A stretch of 64,000 nt of DNA from Purshia tridentata. Taxonomy: Eukaryota; Streptophyta; Magnoliopsida; Rosales; Rosaceae. Of this stretch, positions 22,601 to 35,263 are shown piece after piece (the stretch's first letter is position 1; every line of letters begins with the position of its first letter). Position numbers and translations under genes: made by a program. The stretch covers positions 1 through 64,000 of the forward strand of contig QANT01007686.1 of assembly GCA_003254885.1 (NCBI GenBank), read 5' to 3'. The notes beneath the pieces were generated by a model, which did not search any database, was not told where the DNA came from, and saw only the letters and a program-made list of their open reading frames with translations.

Positions 22601-25600
22601 TCACTTATACTTTCGGTTCTTATTTGATTAACAGGGGAGCTATGGAAAACAAGAGTTTGAATGTATGTTTTCTTTTCGTAATCAATTTTGTGATGATGAA
22701 TCAGTTCATATTATCTTTTTAAATTTGTAATGATTGAATTGAATTTCTACAGATCTTCAACTCGAAACTTGTCTTGGCATCTCCAGAAACTGCTTCTGAT
22801 GCAGATTATGCTGCCATTTTGGGAGTTATTGGCCATGAGGTTTGTTTTTTGCATCTTTCAAATAAGGCTACAAAGCCGCATCCTATGCCAGTTTTAATTT
22901 GGTTGGCATAGAATAAAGTGATGTTGATTTTTGTTTTTATCCTTTTCTGTTTTGCAGTATTTCCACAACTGGACTGGCAACAGGTTGGTTTGTATACAGA
23001 AGTACAAATTATTGTTTTGGAGAATATGCATCCTGTCCTATGTGGCCCTTTCCCATTTTCTATTTACATCCTTACGCCTGTCCGTCTTCTCTAGTTATAT
23101 TTCTCAATATCAGATTTAACATTTATATTGAATTCTGTAATCTGGAATTCACTGCCATTTGTTGAAAGTGGGTTCAGTGTTTACACAATAGGTGTCTTCA
23201 ATCTTTGTGAATACAAGAACACACTTAACCTTGAAATACTGAATTTGGCTAATATATGTGCAGAGTGACGTGTCGTGACTGGTTTCAGCTCAGCCTAAAG
23301 GAAGGTCTGACTGTTTTCCGTGATCAGGTATAACTTTTTATCTTTTGCCCCAAGGAACTTTGTAGCATTTATACCCTCATAATAGCATATTTATGAATTG
23401 ATCTTATGACATGGGGAATATTGCTCATTTATGATATTTTACTATATGTAGGAATTTTCATCTGATATGGGGAGTCGCACTGTAAAGCGGATTTCTGATG
23501 TTTCCAGACTTAGAAATTATCAGTTTCCACAGGTGTTTTTTTTTTTTGTTGTGTATGTAAAACTTCAAATTGACGCTTCCTATCTTATGCCACAGTAATT
23601 CTCTTTTAATGCACAGTATTTTAGGAAGTTTATGAGTTCAGTTGTGAACCCATTTGGTAAGGGTGTGCATTTGATGTTCTAAGGATTTGGTATAATATGC
23701 CACATTTGAGTGTTAATATATGCTTTCTGGTCTTTTAGGATGCTGGTCCCATGGCTCATCCTGTGCGTCCACATTCATACATCAAGGTCAGATATCATCT
23801 TCTATTTGGTAGCTCATTCTAGAGTTGTTAGCATTTTCTAATACTTTTTTAACTATTGCCTTCAAATCTTATTCATGTTGTTTTCCTACGTTGCAGATGG
23901 ATAACTTCTATACAGGCAAGTTTTCTTCCTCCAATTTGTTCGCAGTAGACATTTCTACAATTTTTTGGCTGTCATAGGAGTTTGTGCTCTCCATTTGAGA
24001 TATTTGGCTTTCTTGTATAATCATGCTGGATATGAATCGAATTTTGGGCCTTCACCAACTTCTACTTGCAGTGACGGTAAGGATTAGCAACTTTTCTTTT
24101 TTATCCTTTCTTTCCTTTTCCTGTAATCCTGGGAAATGATATCTAATTATCCTTTTTTTTTCAATGTTCTTCTTTCAGGTGTATGAAAAGGTTTGAATCT
24201 CTCTCTGTCTCTGTCTCTGTCTCTCCCTCCCTCTTCCTCCCTCTCCCTCCCTCCCTCTCTCTCTGCCTTCCTCTCTCTCTCTGTTGCATGTGCGTGTGTG
24301 TGTGCATGTACAAGCTATTGTTACTGTGTCAATGGTTTATTCTTATAATTGAACTTTATCAGGGAGCTGAAGTTGTCAGGATGTACAAAACCTTACTGGG
24401 GAGTCAAGGGTTCCGAAATGTAAGATTGAGAATATGCCTATTTTGTTAACTGATGCTTGAATGATTTCAATATTTACTTGATATTGTAAAGTTACTCATT
24501 TTGCAAAGTCAGTTGATATGAGTTTCCTCATTTCAGGGCATGGATCTTTACTTCAAGAGACATGATGGACAAGCTGTAACCTGTGAAGACTTTTTTGCGG
24601 CCATGCGAGATGCGAACAGTGCAGATTTTGCTAATTTCTTACTATGGTGTGCCTCTGTCTGGTACTTCTTTGAGTTTCCTTCTGATAGTTTTAATGCTTA
24701 CATTTTAGAGTATAACTACAGGTACTCCCAAGCTGGGACCCCTCGTGTCAAAGTTGCATCGTCTTACAATGCTGAAGCCCATACTTTTTCTTTGAAGTTT
24801 AGGTATGTAAATGCAGTATAATTTTCTGTGTTGATCTTCTTCTTTGTTTAGTGGCTTTGCTAACTAGCTGTGTTTGATGGGGACATGTTCAGTCAAGAGG
24901 TACCACAAACTCCAGGACAGCCAATTAAAGAACCTATGTTCATTCCTGTGGCAGTGGGTTTGCTCGACTCGACTGGCAAGGAGATGCCTCTCTCCACTAT
25001 GTATCATGATGGGGCATTGCAGTCTATTTCTAGCAATGATCAGCCGGTCTACACAATGGTTCTTAGAGTAACGAAGGTCAGTTCCAAATTTCCCTGTGAA
25101 GCTATGCTTGCTTCATCTACAACTTAATTTGGGATGATACTAATAGTGCTCAGGCCAGGCAGGGATGAGGGCTGGCTTATTCTTTTAATGTGCAATTAAT
25201 GATTACTAGTAGCTGGGCTGTTTCTTAAATTTAGCGTGACCATGTTATCTGTAACCTTAACTGGAAGTAAAAAGAAAATCTCTTTCAAAAACGTTAGATA
25301 CAAAACTATAAAATTTGTTGTCTATCCAACCACCATTTTGTTTTATGGTATATGTGAGGAAACATGGAAGTGTTGGAGTGTACAACCGGGTTTTTAGTTG
25401 GACACTAAACATGGAAGTGTTGGAGTGTACAACTGGGTTTTTAACTAGCTAAGTGGTTATATTGAGAAATGGCTTGGCTACCTTTTTGAGGAATAGTCAA
25501 TGTGAGTTGTTGATCAGTTTTCTCCATATTAATATTCATACTTTTACTTTCTTATGCAGAAAGAAGAAGAGTTCATCTTCTCTGATGTATCTGAGCGACC

Positions 25601-26698
25601 AATTCCATCTCTGCTCCGGGGTTATAGTGCTCCTATTCGTCTGGAAACTGATCTCACAGATAGTGATCTCTTTTTACTCCTTGCTCATGATTCAGATGAA
25701 TTCAACCGGTTTGTCTTTTGCAAAGCATCAAAACTCTCGTATCACTTGTTGAACCCCTGATTGAAAATTTTCATTTGTTTACATTTGTGTTGTAGTTGGG
25801 AGGCTGGACAAGTACTGGCACGTAAGCTGATGCTCGATTTGGTTGCTGATTTTCAACAAAACAAACCTTTAGTTTTGAATCCCAAGTTTGTGCAGGGGCT
25901 CAAAAGCATACTTTCTGACTTGAGCTTGGATAAAGTATGATGGGGCCTTTATTTCCTTTCAAACTATTTTTGGGTTGTGGGTGAGAATTAAATTAATGCA
26001 TAGTGAACAATATTTTCTTTTGGTTGACTAGGAATTTGTTGCAAAGGCAATAACTCTGCCTGGTGAAGGAGAAATAATGGACATGATGGAAGTTGCTGAT
26101 CCTGATGCTGTGCATGCTGTTCGTAGCTTTATCAGGAAGCAGCTTGCCCTTGAACTGAAAGCAGAACTTCTTAGCACAGTATGTCTTATTTGAGGATTTA
26201 CCTAGAATTTTTAGAGTAGTGACAATCATCTGCTTCATTTACTTTTTTAATCTACAGAGAAGTGAACTTGAACTTTATATGTTTCATAGGTTGAAAACAA
26301 CAGGAGCTCAGACGAGTATGTGTTTGACCACGACAATATGGCCAGGCGTGCTTTAAAGAATGTTTCTCTGGGTCTGTTTTGTTCTTTGGAAACATAATGT
26401 TTTCAATATTGGTGAAGTTAACTTTTGATGAACTGATTTTTTTTATGTTTTGTTTCATCTATAGCATATCTGGCATCGCTTGAAGATTTAAAGTGTACTG
26501 AGCTTGTGCTGAATGAGTATAGGACTGCCACAAATATGACTGAGCAGTTTGCTGCATTGGCAGCTATAGCCCAAAACCCTGGTAAAAATCGTGATGATGT
26601 TCTGGCTGACTTCTATAGCAAGTGGCAGCATGACTATTTGGTAAAACTCCATTTCCAACTCAATAGTCCCTAAATTGCTAGAATGAGCTCCATCTGTA

Positions 26699-26735
<37 letters not shown>

Positions 26736-27654
26736 CAGTGTGATAAGCCTTCATAATTAATGTATCCTATGGCCACGTTTGGTGTCTAGGATTGGATTGG
26801 ATAGGTTAGCTCACTAAATTTAAGGAATATTGAAGAAGAAAATAGAGGCTAACCTATAACTTCTCTGATACTTAATTGTTTCATTGTTCAGTATGTCTAT
26901 ACTTCTACTTTATTGTTTTATCATTTATTATGTCTGTACTTTTGACCCTTCCCATAGTTTTCTACTTCTCTCTCTTATGCAAGGAAAGCTTCCCCATTTC
27001 TTTATTGTAATTTTGCATTCCTTTCGTCAGGTTGTGAATAAATGGTTTGCACTTCAAGCCATGTCTGACATTCCTGGTAACGTTGAGAATGTGCGGAACC
27101 TCTTGAACCACCCAGCATTTGACTTGCGTAATCCAAACAAGGTGTACTCACTCATTGGAGGTTTCTGTGGTTCTCCTCTGAATTTCCATGCAAAGGATGG
27201 TTCAGGCTACAAATTTTTGGGAGAAATCGTGATGCAATTGGATAAAATAAATCCTCAGGTCCTTTCAGATTAATCTCTTGAGTCACACTTGCTTATCATT
27301 AATTGCTTGTTTATTAATTTATGTCATTTCTTTCCTAATAAACGGCCTTGGCCATGGATTACAGGTGGCCTCCCGCATGGTTTCAGCCTTCTCAAGGTGG
27401 AGGCGCTATGATGAAGCCAGGCAAAACCTTGCCAAGGTAACAAAGTTGTCTTTGCTAATATATTGCAAATCACAATGTTCTGTAAAGTCAAAATCTAAGC
27501 ATTGATCTTCAGTATGCAATATTTACATGTTGGAGCAGCATGGTAATAGAAACATGGTATGGTGAATTTGCAGGCACAGCTGGAGAAGATTTTGTCTGCC
27601 AATGGACTGTCAGAAAACGTCTTTGAGATTGCCTCCAAGAGCTTGGCCGCTTAA
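19662..27654 (+). CDS. MPA1: M1 zinc aminopeptidase (puromycin-sensitive type, MPA1-like)
   Basis: Removes N-terminal residues from peptides. 32 exons total 2946 nt (981 aa); landmark exons are 19662-19739, 20155-20235, 20389-20433, 20632-20772, 20873-20948, 21140-21216, 21526-21639, 22075-22287, 22402-22463, 22635-22662, 22753-22839, 22958-22983, 23264-23327, 23897-23915, 24072-24076, 24179-24190, 24893-25076, 26465-26640, 27031-27258 and 27574-27654. Exopeptidase motif GAMEN is at 358-362, the zinc site HEYFH at 394-398, and the third ligand Glu417 (HExxH-X18-E). The first 85 residues are rich in Ser, Arg and Leu and lack acidic residues, resembling an organelle transit peptide. The rest follows Arabidopsis At1g63770 closely to the end ([12 protein letters not shown]). 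Introns after exons 6 and 18 use GC donors, and exon 19 is only 5 nt. I recognise the family with certainty; the organelle target is inferred. Confidence 0.95.
24194..24306. repeat. (CT)n-rich and (GT)n microsatellite in aminopeptidase intron 20
   Basis: Imperfect CT/CCT repeats followed by a short TGTGTG run, directly downstream of the 12-nt exon 20 (24179-24190). Confidence 0.8.
25360..25453. repeat. Tandem duplication of 47 bp in an aminopeptidase intron
   Basis: AAACATGGAAGTGTTGGAGT occurs at 25360 and again at 25407, with matching downstream sequence (TACAACYGGGTTTTTA). It lies in the intron between 25077 and 25559. Confidence 0.75.
26700..26731. repeat. (CT)n microsatellite in aminopeptidase intron
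   Basis: A pure TC/CT run in the intron between 26641 and 27030. Confidence 0.9.
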
Positions 27655-29266
27655 ATTTGGTTTAATTTGAATAAGAACCTGCATACATGTGTCATTCTCT
27701 AGTTGTAATATAGATAAATAATCACCACCTTACTTGTTATCCAGGATGGAAAGGATCCTCATAATAATAAAGTTTTGCTTTCTACAAGTCTACTAGAAAT
27801 GCTTGTTTACCATTACGCAGTGCATTGTGTCTTCTAAAAAATGTTACAGGTAATAAAGTGCCTTTTTTCTCTCTATAATTTGTGTAGATGATTAATCCCA
27901 ATGTAATTTCTGTATGGGAAGTACTATATTTCAGTATTAGCTTTCATTGTCATAATAGAAAAAAAGGTCAGAGCCCCTTACCGAAGTTAGGCAGGAATTC
28001 TTTTCTTAATCAGCAAATGGATAGGGTGACTTGTGCCTTTATTATTCTACTATAAGCTCAGAATATGAGTTTGATTCTCCAGTCTCTATCTCTTTGAATA
28101 AAGAAATAAAACAGAACCCACTTGTTTCTTTACTCAATATTTGAGTTAAAAACTTAGAAGGGTCATGCGCACGGCACGTGAGATGCTGCCAAACAAGAAA
28201 AAGAAAAACTTGCCAAAGTAATATATAAATAAGGAGAAGAATTATCAAGCTTTGAGATTGGGATGGTCTCTTTTTCAAAGGTCCTAGAAAGGTCGATATC
28301 ATTAGGGTTTACAGGTTCCAAACGTCCAACGAGGTTTCTACTTTTGGTTTGTCCAAGGGTTTACTCATGCATGCAATTATTTTGACCATAATTAGTGTTC
28401 TTAAATCTAAAGAGTTAAATGCAGCCTACTGCTTCAACTTTTCAAAGTAAATTTTAGCCTTTGAGGTATCCCAAAACGTTTTCCTTTTGTACCAAACTTT
28501 GGTAACTCAAGTATATTAAATCATGCTTCTTTTACATGTCTAACTCCATCTCTACTTTAAAACATACTAATGAGTAATGACATATCCCAAAAGCATAATG
28601 GATACCCATTATGTTCACTTTTCAGATACACACTTGAATTTTCTTGCCCTCTAAAACATCTGGTTGTGAACAATATGGCTTCTACAAATTGTGCAAGGCA
28701 TCTTAGTATGCATACTTAGGTCCAAGCCTCCAAGGTACTTTGCTTTTCACACAGCCACACATGGGTTTGAATTGAACAACAAAACTTGAATTTATACAAC
28801 TCTAGAATGTAATTCAATATAATTTAATTCACGGTATATAGAATGTAAAATAATAATTAAATGGTAAATAGACGAGTATAAATAGTTAACTGATAAAGAT
28901 ATTCAACTAAAATCTTTTTTTGGTCATGTACTCATCATCTCAAACCTAAACAAACAACAAAATATCTAGGCTCATACTTATGTTCTACGAAGGATGGCAC
29001 ATATTTAAAGCTTATCTTAAAACTTTGTACCCCTAAGAAAGTGAGTCACGAAATTCGTTTATTCATGTGTGGTGAATAGTGACTACACGCAAAAGGGTCA
29101 AAAGGTGTTAAAAAGGAGAAGGGAGTTACATTAGAAAAAAGCAAAGGGCGTTTAACTTTTAACCTTTTGCGCAAATGAGAGGAAATGGGGGTTGGCTTTT
29201 GGGCTTTTGGGGCATCAAATTCATAAAAAGATTCTTAGGGAGGGCATTAAAAAAAATTGGTTAAGT

Positions 29267-29298
<32 letters not shown>

Positions 29299-29929
29299 TG
29301 CACCAACCGTGCAAGTTAGTTTAAAGTGGCGGGTAAAGGGGGAGAATTTTCGGATGTGGGTCCCACCCCACACTTGTTTCTTTAGGGCAGTGGTTTCTGC
29401 TCAGTGGGGGCTGTTGGTGTTTTTGATGTTGCGCACGAAAGCCATCAAGAACTGGATGGCCACACGTGCACACTACTCACCTTTTGACAACAACACCAAC
29501 AACACCAAAAAAAAAAAAAAACTCCTCCTAATCTTCTTTTCTGTCCCTAAAAACAATAATTAATCTCCAACTAACGCTATCACTAATTGTCCTTGTAGTA
29601 CGGCAATTGACCAAACTATCCCCCCATCAATAATATCAAGAATGAGAACATCTAAATAATTTTTTTTGACTGTAATACCGAAAAATGTTGAACTCATTAT
29701 TGAAAAATTCTACCATACAATATTGGTTTATGACGTAAGAGATGTTGTCAAGTTCATTTTCCACATGCTAGAGTATTATTTTTCACCACATGTTTATATG
29801 ACAGAGATACACTGTATTTTATTATTAATGAACTTCGAATAGTTATATAGTGATCTCACTTTAATGACGTAAGAGGAAGTTATGTACGCGTGACTCGTAC
29901 AAACATTCTTTGTACTATATTGTCATGTG
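27655..29929. other. Aminopeptidase 3' UTR and intergenic DNA
   Basis: AATAAT/AATAAA signals occur near 27715-27770. Beyond them is AT-rich sequence without a supported gene. A (GA)n run lies at about 29267-29295, and an A run near 29508-29520. Confidence 0.5.
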
Positions 29930-30110
29930 TAACAAACTTACATTCTTTAATATTATTGTGTAACAAATTAAATTTTTTAGTATCGTGTAATATATTTAGA
30001 TTATTTAGTGTCATTGTATAATAGATTTAGATTCTAATGTCGTTTGTGTAACAAATTTAGATTTTATAATGTCGTCGTGTAACAGATTTAGATCCTCTGT
30101 TGTCGGTTGT
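29930..30110. repeat. Degenerate minisatellite, unit about 30-37 bp
   Basis: About five to six imperfect units share GTGTAACAAATTTAGATT followed by a TATTGTC/ATGTCG-like stretch. Units vary in length and sequence, so the array is old. Confidence 0.65.
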
Positions 30111-30591
30111 GTGTCGACCAAAATCTAACAAGTATCTGTAAAAAATAAAATTTTCTAAAATGATCAAGGAACACTAGAACACAAGGGTATTCCAGTAAAT
30201 TGACTAGTCCCAAGTATAGTATAATTGAATTTTATAACCTTTAAGCTAAAGTTTGGGTGTTCAAAAATGTCATACAAAAACAAAGTCATTGCCGTGTTTG
30301 ACCTCAAAAGCCGTTGCCAAATATATAAATGGTAAATCTTTCATTTTTGTACATAATACACACAGACAGAGTTAGAGAAATTAAATCTCAGCAACTCATA
30401 ACTTCATAAGACTCGGATTTTGATTCATATTCCATTTCGATTTCATCCCAAAAATCTTCAAATTTATATTTTCTTCTTCTTTAGTTTTTCTGTTCGAGTT
30501 TTTCGGTTTGTCCTGTTCAATTTTCTCGAGAAAATTGGACGTTTTCTCGGTCAGATTCGGAAGTCCGATGAAAAGCGACGATTTTCCGTGA

Positions 30592-32986
30592 ATGAGAAGA
30601 ACGGAGATGAGGCGAGTGAATGGAGGTGACTCGAGAACTGGGAACAACGCTTTGGACACTATAAACGCAGCAGCTACTGCGATCGCAGCGGCTGAGAGCC
30701 GTGTGCCTCAAGCCACCGTTCAGGTAAATTTTTTAGAAATGGGATCTTTTTTGTTGTTGTTGATTAGAATTATGTTGATTTGACTGTGTTTGTTAATAGT
30801 TCAAGTATTGAACTTTAAGTCTTATTGCAAGGTTGATTTTTTTTTTCCCTCTGTTTTTGTGGGAGTCTGAGAGATTTAAGATCCATTTATGTTCTGTAAG
30901 TCTTTGTTTTTTGAATTGGTTAGTTTTTCTTAGTAAGATTATGAATTGGGTATTATTTAGTTTCGGTGGAGCTTCATTTTAGGCAAATTTTGCTTTGAAA
31001 AGTAATTGGAGTGCTTGTAAAAGTGAAAATTTTCTTAGAATTCTGGTGTGCTGGTGACTAAGTAGATTTGAGGATCAATCAACCCCTTTGATCTTAGCAA
31101 ATGATAGGAAATTTGCCATGGGATTATTGCAGTGATTTTCACTTGATCTCACTTATGGGCCTACGGCCATAGGAAGAAATAAAGAAACAAACAAACAAAA
31201 AAAGTTCTTTTTGTGAATGACTATTTGCCACTGTAGAGGAGGCAGAGTCCATATAAATGGAACAATATTTTTGGTTATCATTGGGAGTCTCGGCTATAAT
31301 TGATAATTATTGAGCTTCCGCAATGGAAATTATTCAACATTGATAAAAGGCTTTTGCTGTTTATAAAAAGTTAAACAAAAAGAAAAAGAATAAATGATGA
31401 ATGAATGAGGTAAAGGTGAAAAATGGGTGTGCACCTTTTCTTGTTGATAAAAGCATTCTGCGTGGGTACAAATGAAAAAGGAACCCCAAATGCTTAGTAA
31501 AGCCCACTTATATGTTCAGACTAGAAATAGTTCTTAGGTGACCCAACAACCATTTGGATTTGGAATCAACTGATCTGATGGACATGACTTAAATTGTTTG
31601 TAATTATCAGTATGATAATATTCTCAGAGCAAAGAAACTATTTTTTTTTTTTTTTTCTATTTTTGGTATAAAAGGTTTGTTTTAATTAATGATGAGATTT
31701 TTCGTAAAATTCAGAAGAGAAGATGGGGGAGCTGCTTGAGCATATATTGGTGCTTTGGATTTCAAAGACAGAGAAAGAGAATTGGGCATGCTGTCCTTGT
31801 CCCAGAGACAACATCCCCTGGAGGTGATGCTCCTAGAGCTGAAAATCCAACCCAAGCACCCTCCATTGTACTTCCCTTTGTTGCACCTCCATCCTCACCT
31901 GCATCGTTTCTTCAATCAGAACCTCCTTCTGCCACACAGTCACCAGCTGGTTTTTTTTCTCTCACTTCTATTTCAGCCAGTATGTACTCCCCAAGTGGGC
32001 CTGCCTCAATTTTCGCCATTGGTCCTTATGCTCACGAAACCCAGTTGGTCTCACCGCCTGTTTTCTCAACCTTCACTACTGAACCATCAACTGCTCCCTT
32101 TACTCCTCCTCCTGAGTCTGTGCATTTGACTACACCTTCATCACCTGAGGTTCCATTTGCTCAGCTGCTTGATCCTAACTTCCGAAATGGTGAAGGCGGT
32201 CAGAGATTCCCACTATCTCACTATGAATTTCAGTCTTACCAACTATACCCTGGTAGCCCAGTTGGTCAGCTTATATCACCAAGCTCGGGCATCTCAGGTT
32301 CTGGTACTTCTTCACCATTCCCTGACAGTGAGTTTCCTGCTAGTGGTCCTCACTTCCTGGAGTTCCGAACTGGTGGTCCTCCTAAGCTTTTGAACCTTGA
32401 TATTCTCTCTACCCGTGATTGGGGTTCAAGGCAAGGTTCTGGTTCTGTGACCCCTGATGCTGTAAGGTCCACATCTTCTGATGCTTTTCTTCTAAGGCCT
32501 CAAACCCCTGAGGTTGTATTAAATCCACGACCAAACAATAGAGGCCAAAATGATGAAATTGTAGTTAATCATAGAGTGTCGTTTGAGTTGAGTGCTGAAG
32601 AAATTGTAAGGTGTGTGGAAAAGAAGCCAGTGGTGGTAGCTGAAGCTGTATCAACATCTCTAGAAGATACAGAAAAGCAGGCCGAAAGAGAAGAAAAGCC
32701 TAGTAAAGTAGTGAGCTGTCATGAGTGCCGTGTTGGTGAGACATCCAATGATGCACCAGAAAAGGCTCAGGCTGATGGGGAAGAGGAACAAAGACATCAG
32801 AAGCAGAGATCTATCACACTTGGTTCTGTTAAGGAGTTTAATTTTGACAATGCAGATGGAGGGGATTCTGGTAACTCAAATATTATTGGATCTGACTGGT
32901 GGGCAAATGGCAAGGTTGATGGGAAGGAGAATGGGCCCTCAAAGAATTGGTCTTTCTTCCCCATGATGCAGCCGGGCATTAGATAA
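30592..32986 (+). CDS. Hydroxyproline-rich glycoprotein family protein (At1g63720 / At5g52430 type)
   Basis: Two exons: 30592-30723 and 31715-32986, phase-0 junction, 467 aa from the first ATG. A second in-frame ATG at 30607 gives 462 aa starting MRRVNGG, which fits family N-termini better. Conserved blocks, counted from the first ATG, are an Ala-rich NALDTINAAATAIAAAESR (about 19-37), WGSCLSIYWCFGF (from about 48), KRIGHAVLVPE, PPSSPASFLQSEPPS, GPYAHETQLVSPPVFS, FTTEPSTAPFTPPPE, and a C-terminal WW-containing tail ending WSFFPMMQPGIR. It has no signal peptide and no transmembrane segment. The name comes from Pro/Ser richness; a wall-glycoprotein role is doubtful without a secretion signal, and the function is unknown. 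A TATATAAAT string at 30322-30330 could be its TATA box. Confidence 0.9.
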
Positions 32987-33754
32987 CGAGTATGCATCTC
33001 ACTCAATGCCTCTCCATCCGTGGAGCATTTGAGGGGCAACCTGGCTTTGGGTTTTCCAAACAGGTTGACACCAACAGGACCAACAACCTAATGCCACAAT
33101 GGTCTCAATTTACAGAAAAATTTTGGGTTTTTGATTGGGAAGTGGACTACATGATGACTGAGCCAGGTCTAAGGCTGTTTTTGTACATGGTGACCAGGAA
33201 TTTAAGCTCAGAAGTTGTGCAGACACGTATTGATTGTGAAGAATCAGAGAAACTTTTGGATGTTAATGTGTTTACTCTTTATGTAATATAAGTTTACAGT
33301 AGAACTAGACAAGAAGGATGTCATTAATAATGGTAGTGGACTGCTAATTGATAATGTTTTTAGCTGTTGCGTTGTCCTTGACCCTATTGCTTTATGACTT
33401 TTTTCTTGTTTGATGTTGTTGTACTGATTGTGAACTTGTTCTTGATCATAGTCTTGGAGCCAACAGCCCATAGAGGTTGCAATCACAGCTATGTTCTTGA
33501 CAATTGCAGTCAAGAGTGGGGGGGTCAACCTAAAATTGGTCGTTTCAACCGTACGAATTCGATGCTAACCAGTGTCAGCTACTGAAGTATGCATCTCATT
33601 TTATGCCTCCTTTCAGGACACGGAGTGCAAGTGGTTCCTGGGTTTGGCCTTTTTACACAAATTTACTTCAAAAATCACAGCTTCAGGTGGTGGGGTTTTG
33701 TTTCAATATATTTTAGCATATAGTGGACATATTAGATTCGATACATACAAATTA
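32987..33754. other. HRGP-family 3' UTR and downstream spacer
   Basis: Downstream sequence of the gene ending at 32986. A short stretch at 33588 (AGTATGCATCTCA, then ATGCCTCC) resembles the sequence just after the stop codon (32989 onward), which suggests a small local duplication. No separate gene seen. Confidence 0.5.
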
Positions 33755-33901
33755 CAATTCTTAACATAAATTTCGCAAATTCTCATTGTTATTTTTCCTT
33801 ATTGCGATTCTGTTATATTCTAATTTCAAGTAAGTAACAATTCTTAACATAAATTTCGCAAATTCTCATTGCGATTCTGTTATATTCTAATTTCAAGTAA
33901 G
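33755..33901. repeat. Two-copy direct repeat
   Basis: CAATTCTTAACATAAATTTC begins at 33755 and again at 33838. Both copies continue through AATTCTCATT and GCGATTCTGTTATATTCTAA to AAGTAAGTAA. The first copy is about 83 nt; the second lacks an internal piece of about 18 nt. Confidence 0.85.
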
Positions 33902-33999
33902 TAAACGTGTTATAATAATGTTCTACTAGTCAAGCTCGAGAACTAGATGCTTTTCCTCTCTAGATGGAATGGAATCAGAAGTGTTTCTTAGGAAAGACA

Positions 34000-34645
34000 T
34001 TGACAGAAGACTTTGATGTTTAGAAAAAATTAAACACAAAGAAAAATACTAAATGGCGAATAAATGAGTTAAAGGTGAAAACTGGGTGTGATTCTTCTAT
34101 TGTTAATAAAAACATAAAAGCAGTCTACGTAGGTACAAATGGAAAAGGGTCTCCAAATCACTTATAAGTTCAGACTAGAAATTGTTCTTGATTAGGTGAC
34201 CAAACAGAAATTGGGATTTTGAAATCTTGAACTGATCTGATGTAATTTACTTCAAATCGTTCACTTTGTTGATATCTCAAAGTAGTGCCAAAAGATAACT
34301 GGTAGTGTTGAATTGGTCTTTCTTCCCCATGATGCTACATCTGGCATTTATAATTTGTTTAGATAATGCTTAGGAAGATATTATTAATGTATAAAGTAAA
34401 AGATTTTGATATAATAAATATTTCAGCCTGCACCTATATCTGTAATAATAGTCATTTAATTATTTAATATAACATCTATATATTGTACTAATAATAAATA
34501 TTGTCTCTAACTTAATTATATTTTTGTAGCATAAATTTGACACATTTTTTACTTATTATATCCACTTCTATTCTTATTCGAAATAAGTAAACTTGTTACA
34601 AGTTGGACAACTAGATGCCTTTCTTTTCTTCCATCTAGAGGGAAA
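34000..34645 (+). pseudogene. Shrunken tandem copy of the upstream HRGP-family gene
   Basis: Sequence from about 34003 to 34255 resembles intron 1 of the upstream gene (about 31337-31605), including shared GAACTGATCTGATG-like, GTTCAGACTAGAAAT and AAAGGTGAAAA stretches. It is followed at 34310-34353 by a copy of the last coding bases (AATTGGTCTTTCTTCCCCAT, found in the gene near 32946), and then at about 34530-34645 by a diverged copy of the 3' flank seen at about 33760-33975. Nearly all of exon 2 is missing, so no protein can be made. Confidence 0.75.
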
Positions 34646-35263
34646 CTAATACTTCAAGTAGAAGACAGAAAGACAAAAGAAAAGGTCGTATTCGAAGGCA
34701 ACAAAATTTCAACATGGTTGGTCCAAGTTGGAAGGCTGCAATAACCAGCCTGCCACCAAATGTATTCAAACTACAAGGTCAATTCCTTACAGCCAATTTC
34801 AATTTTTTTTTAATTAAAAAATGTACTATATTGTAGAAAATTTCCACGTTTTAAATTAACTGTATAGAAAAAAGTGGTTACGCACTTATGCTACAGCCTC
34901 CACACATAGAGGGACCGGTAACCCTAGAAGTTTCCGAGAAACACAAATCAGTTAACGACACGTGCCACTAAGATTATTTTTACCCGCGGTTTTCTCATTA
35001 CAACACATTTTCTCACGAAACAAACACCCAAGCATTCGAAAATTACAACATTTGACACGAAAAGGGTCTCCGGTCTGACCTTCTAGAAGTAAAAGAAAGC
35101 TCGTCCAGACATCTTCTTATATAAAGCCCCACCATTTCCTGATTCAACAACGACCACCTCGACCTCCACAGCCACCGCTGCTTTTTTCGATTTTCCGATC
35201 CGGCCCCTCTCTCCCACTGCTTGATCGGCGTTTCTACAGGGTTTCGAAGGGAAATTCGGGAAC
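34646..35263. promoter_or_regulatory. Promoter and leader of the BTB/WD40-like gene
   Basis: TATATAAA at 35118-35125 lies about 139 nt before the ATG at 35264, a plausible TATA box giving a leader of around 105 nt. An ACACGTG (G-box-like ACGTG) string occurs near 34959. The leader is C/T-rich. Confidence 0.5.

Noticed and set aside
29192-29563. 123-codon plus-strand frame
   Set aside because: Built around a GA repeat (Arg-Glu run) and an A run; no conserved features.
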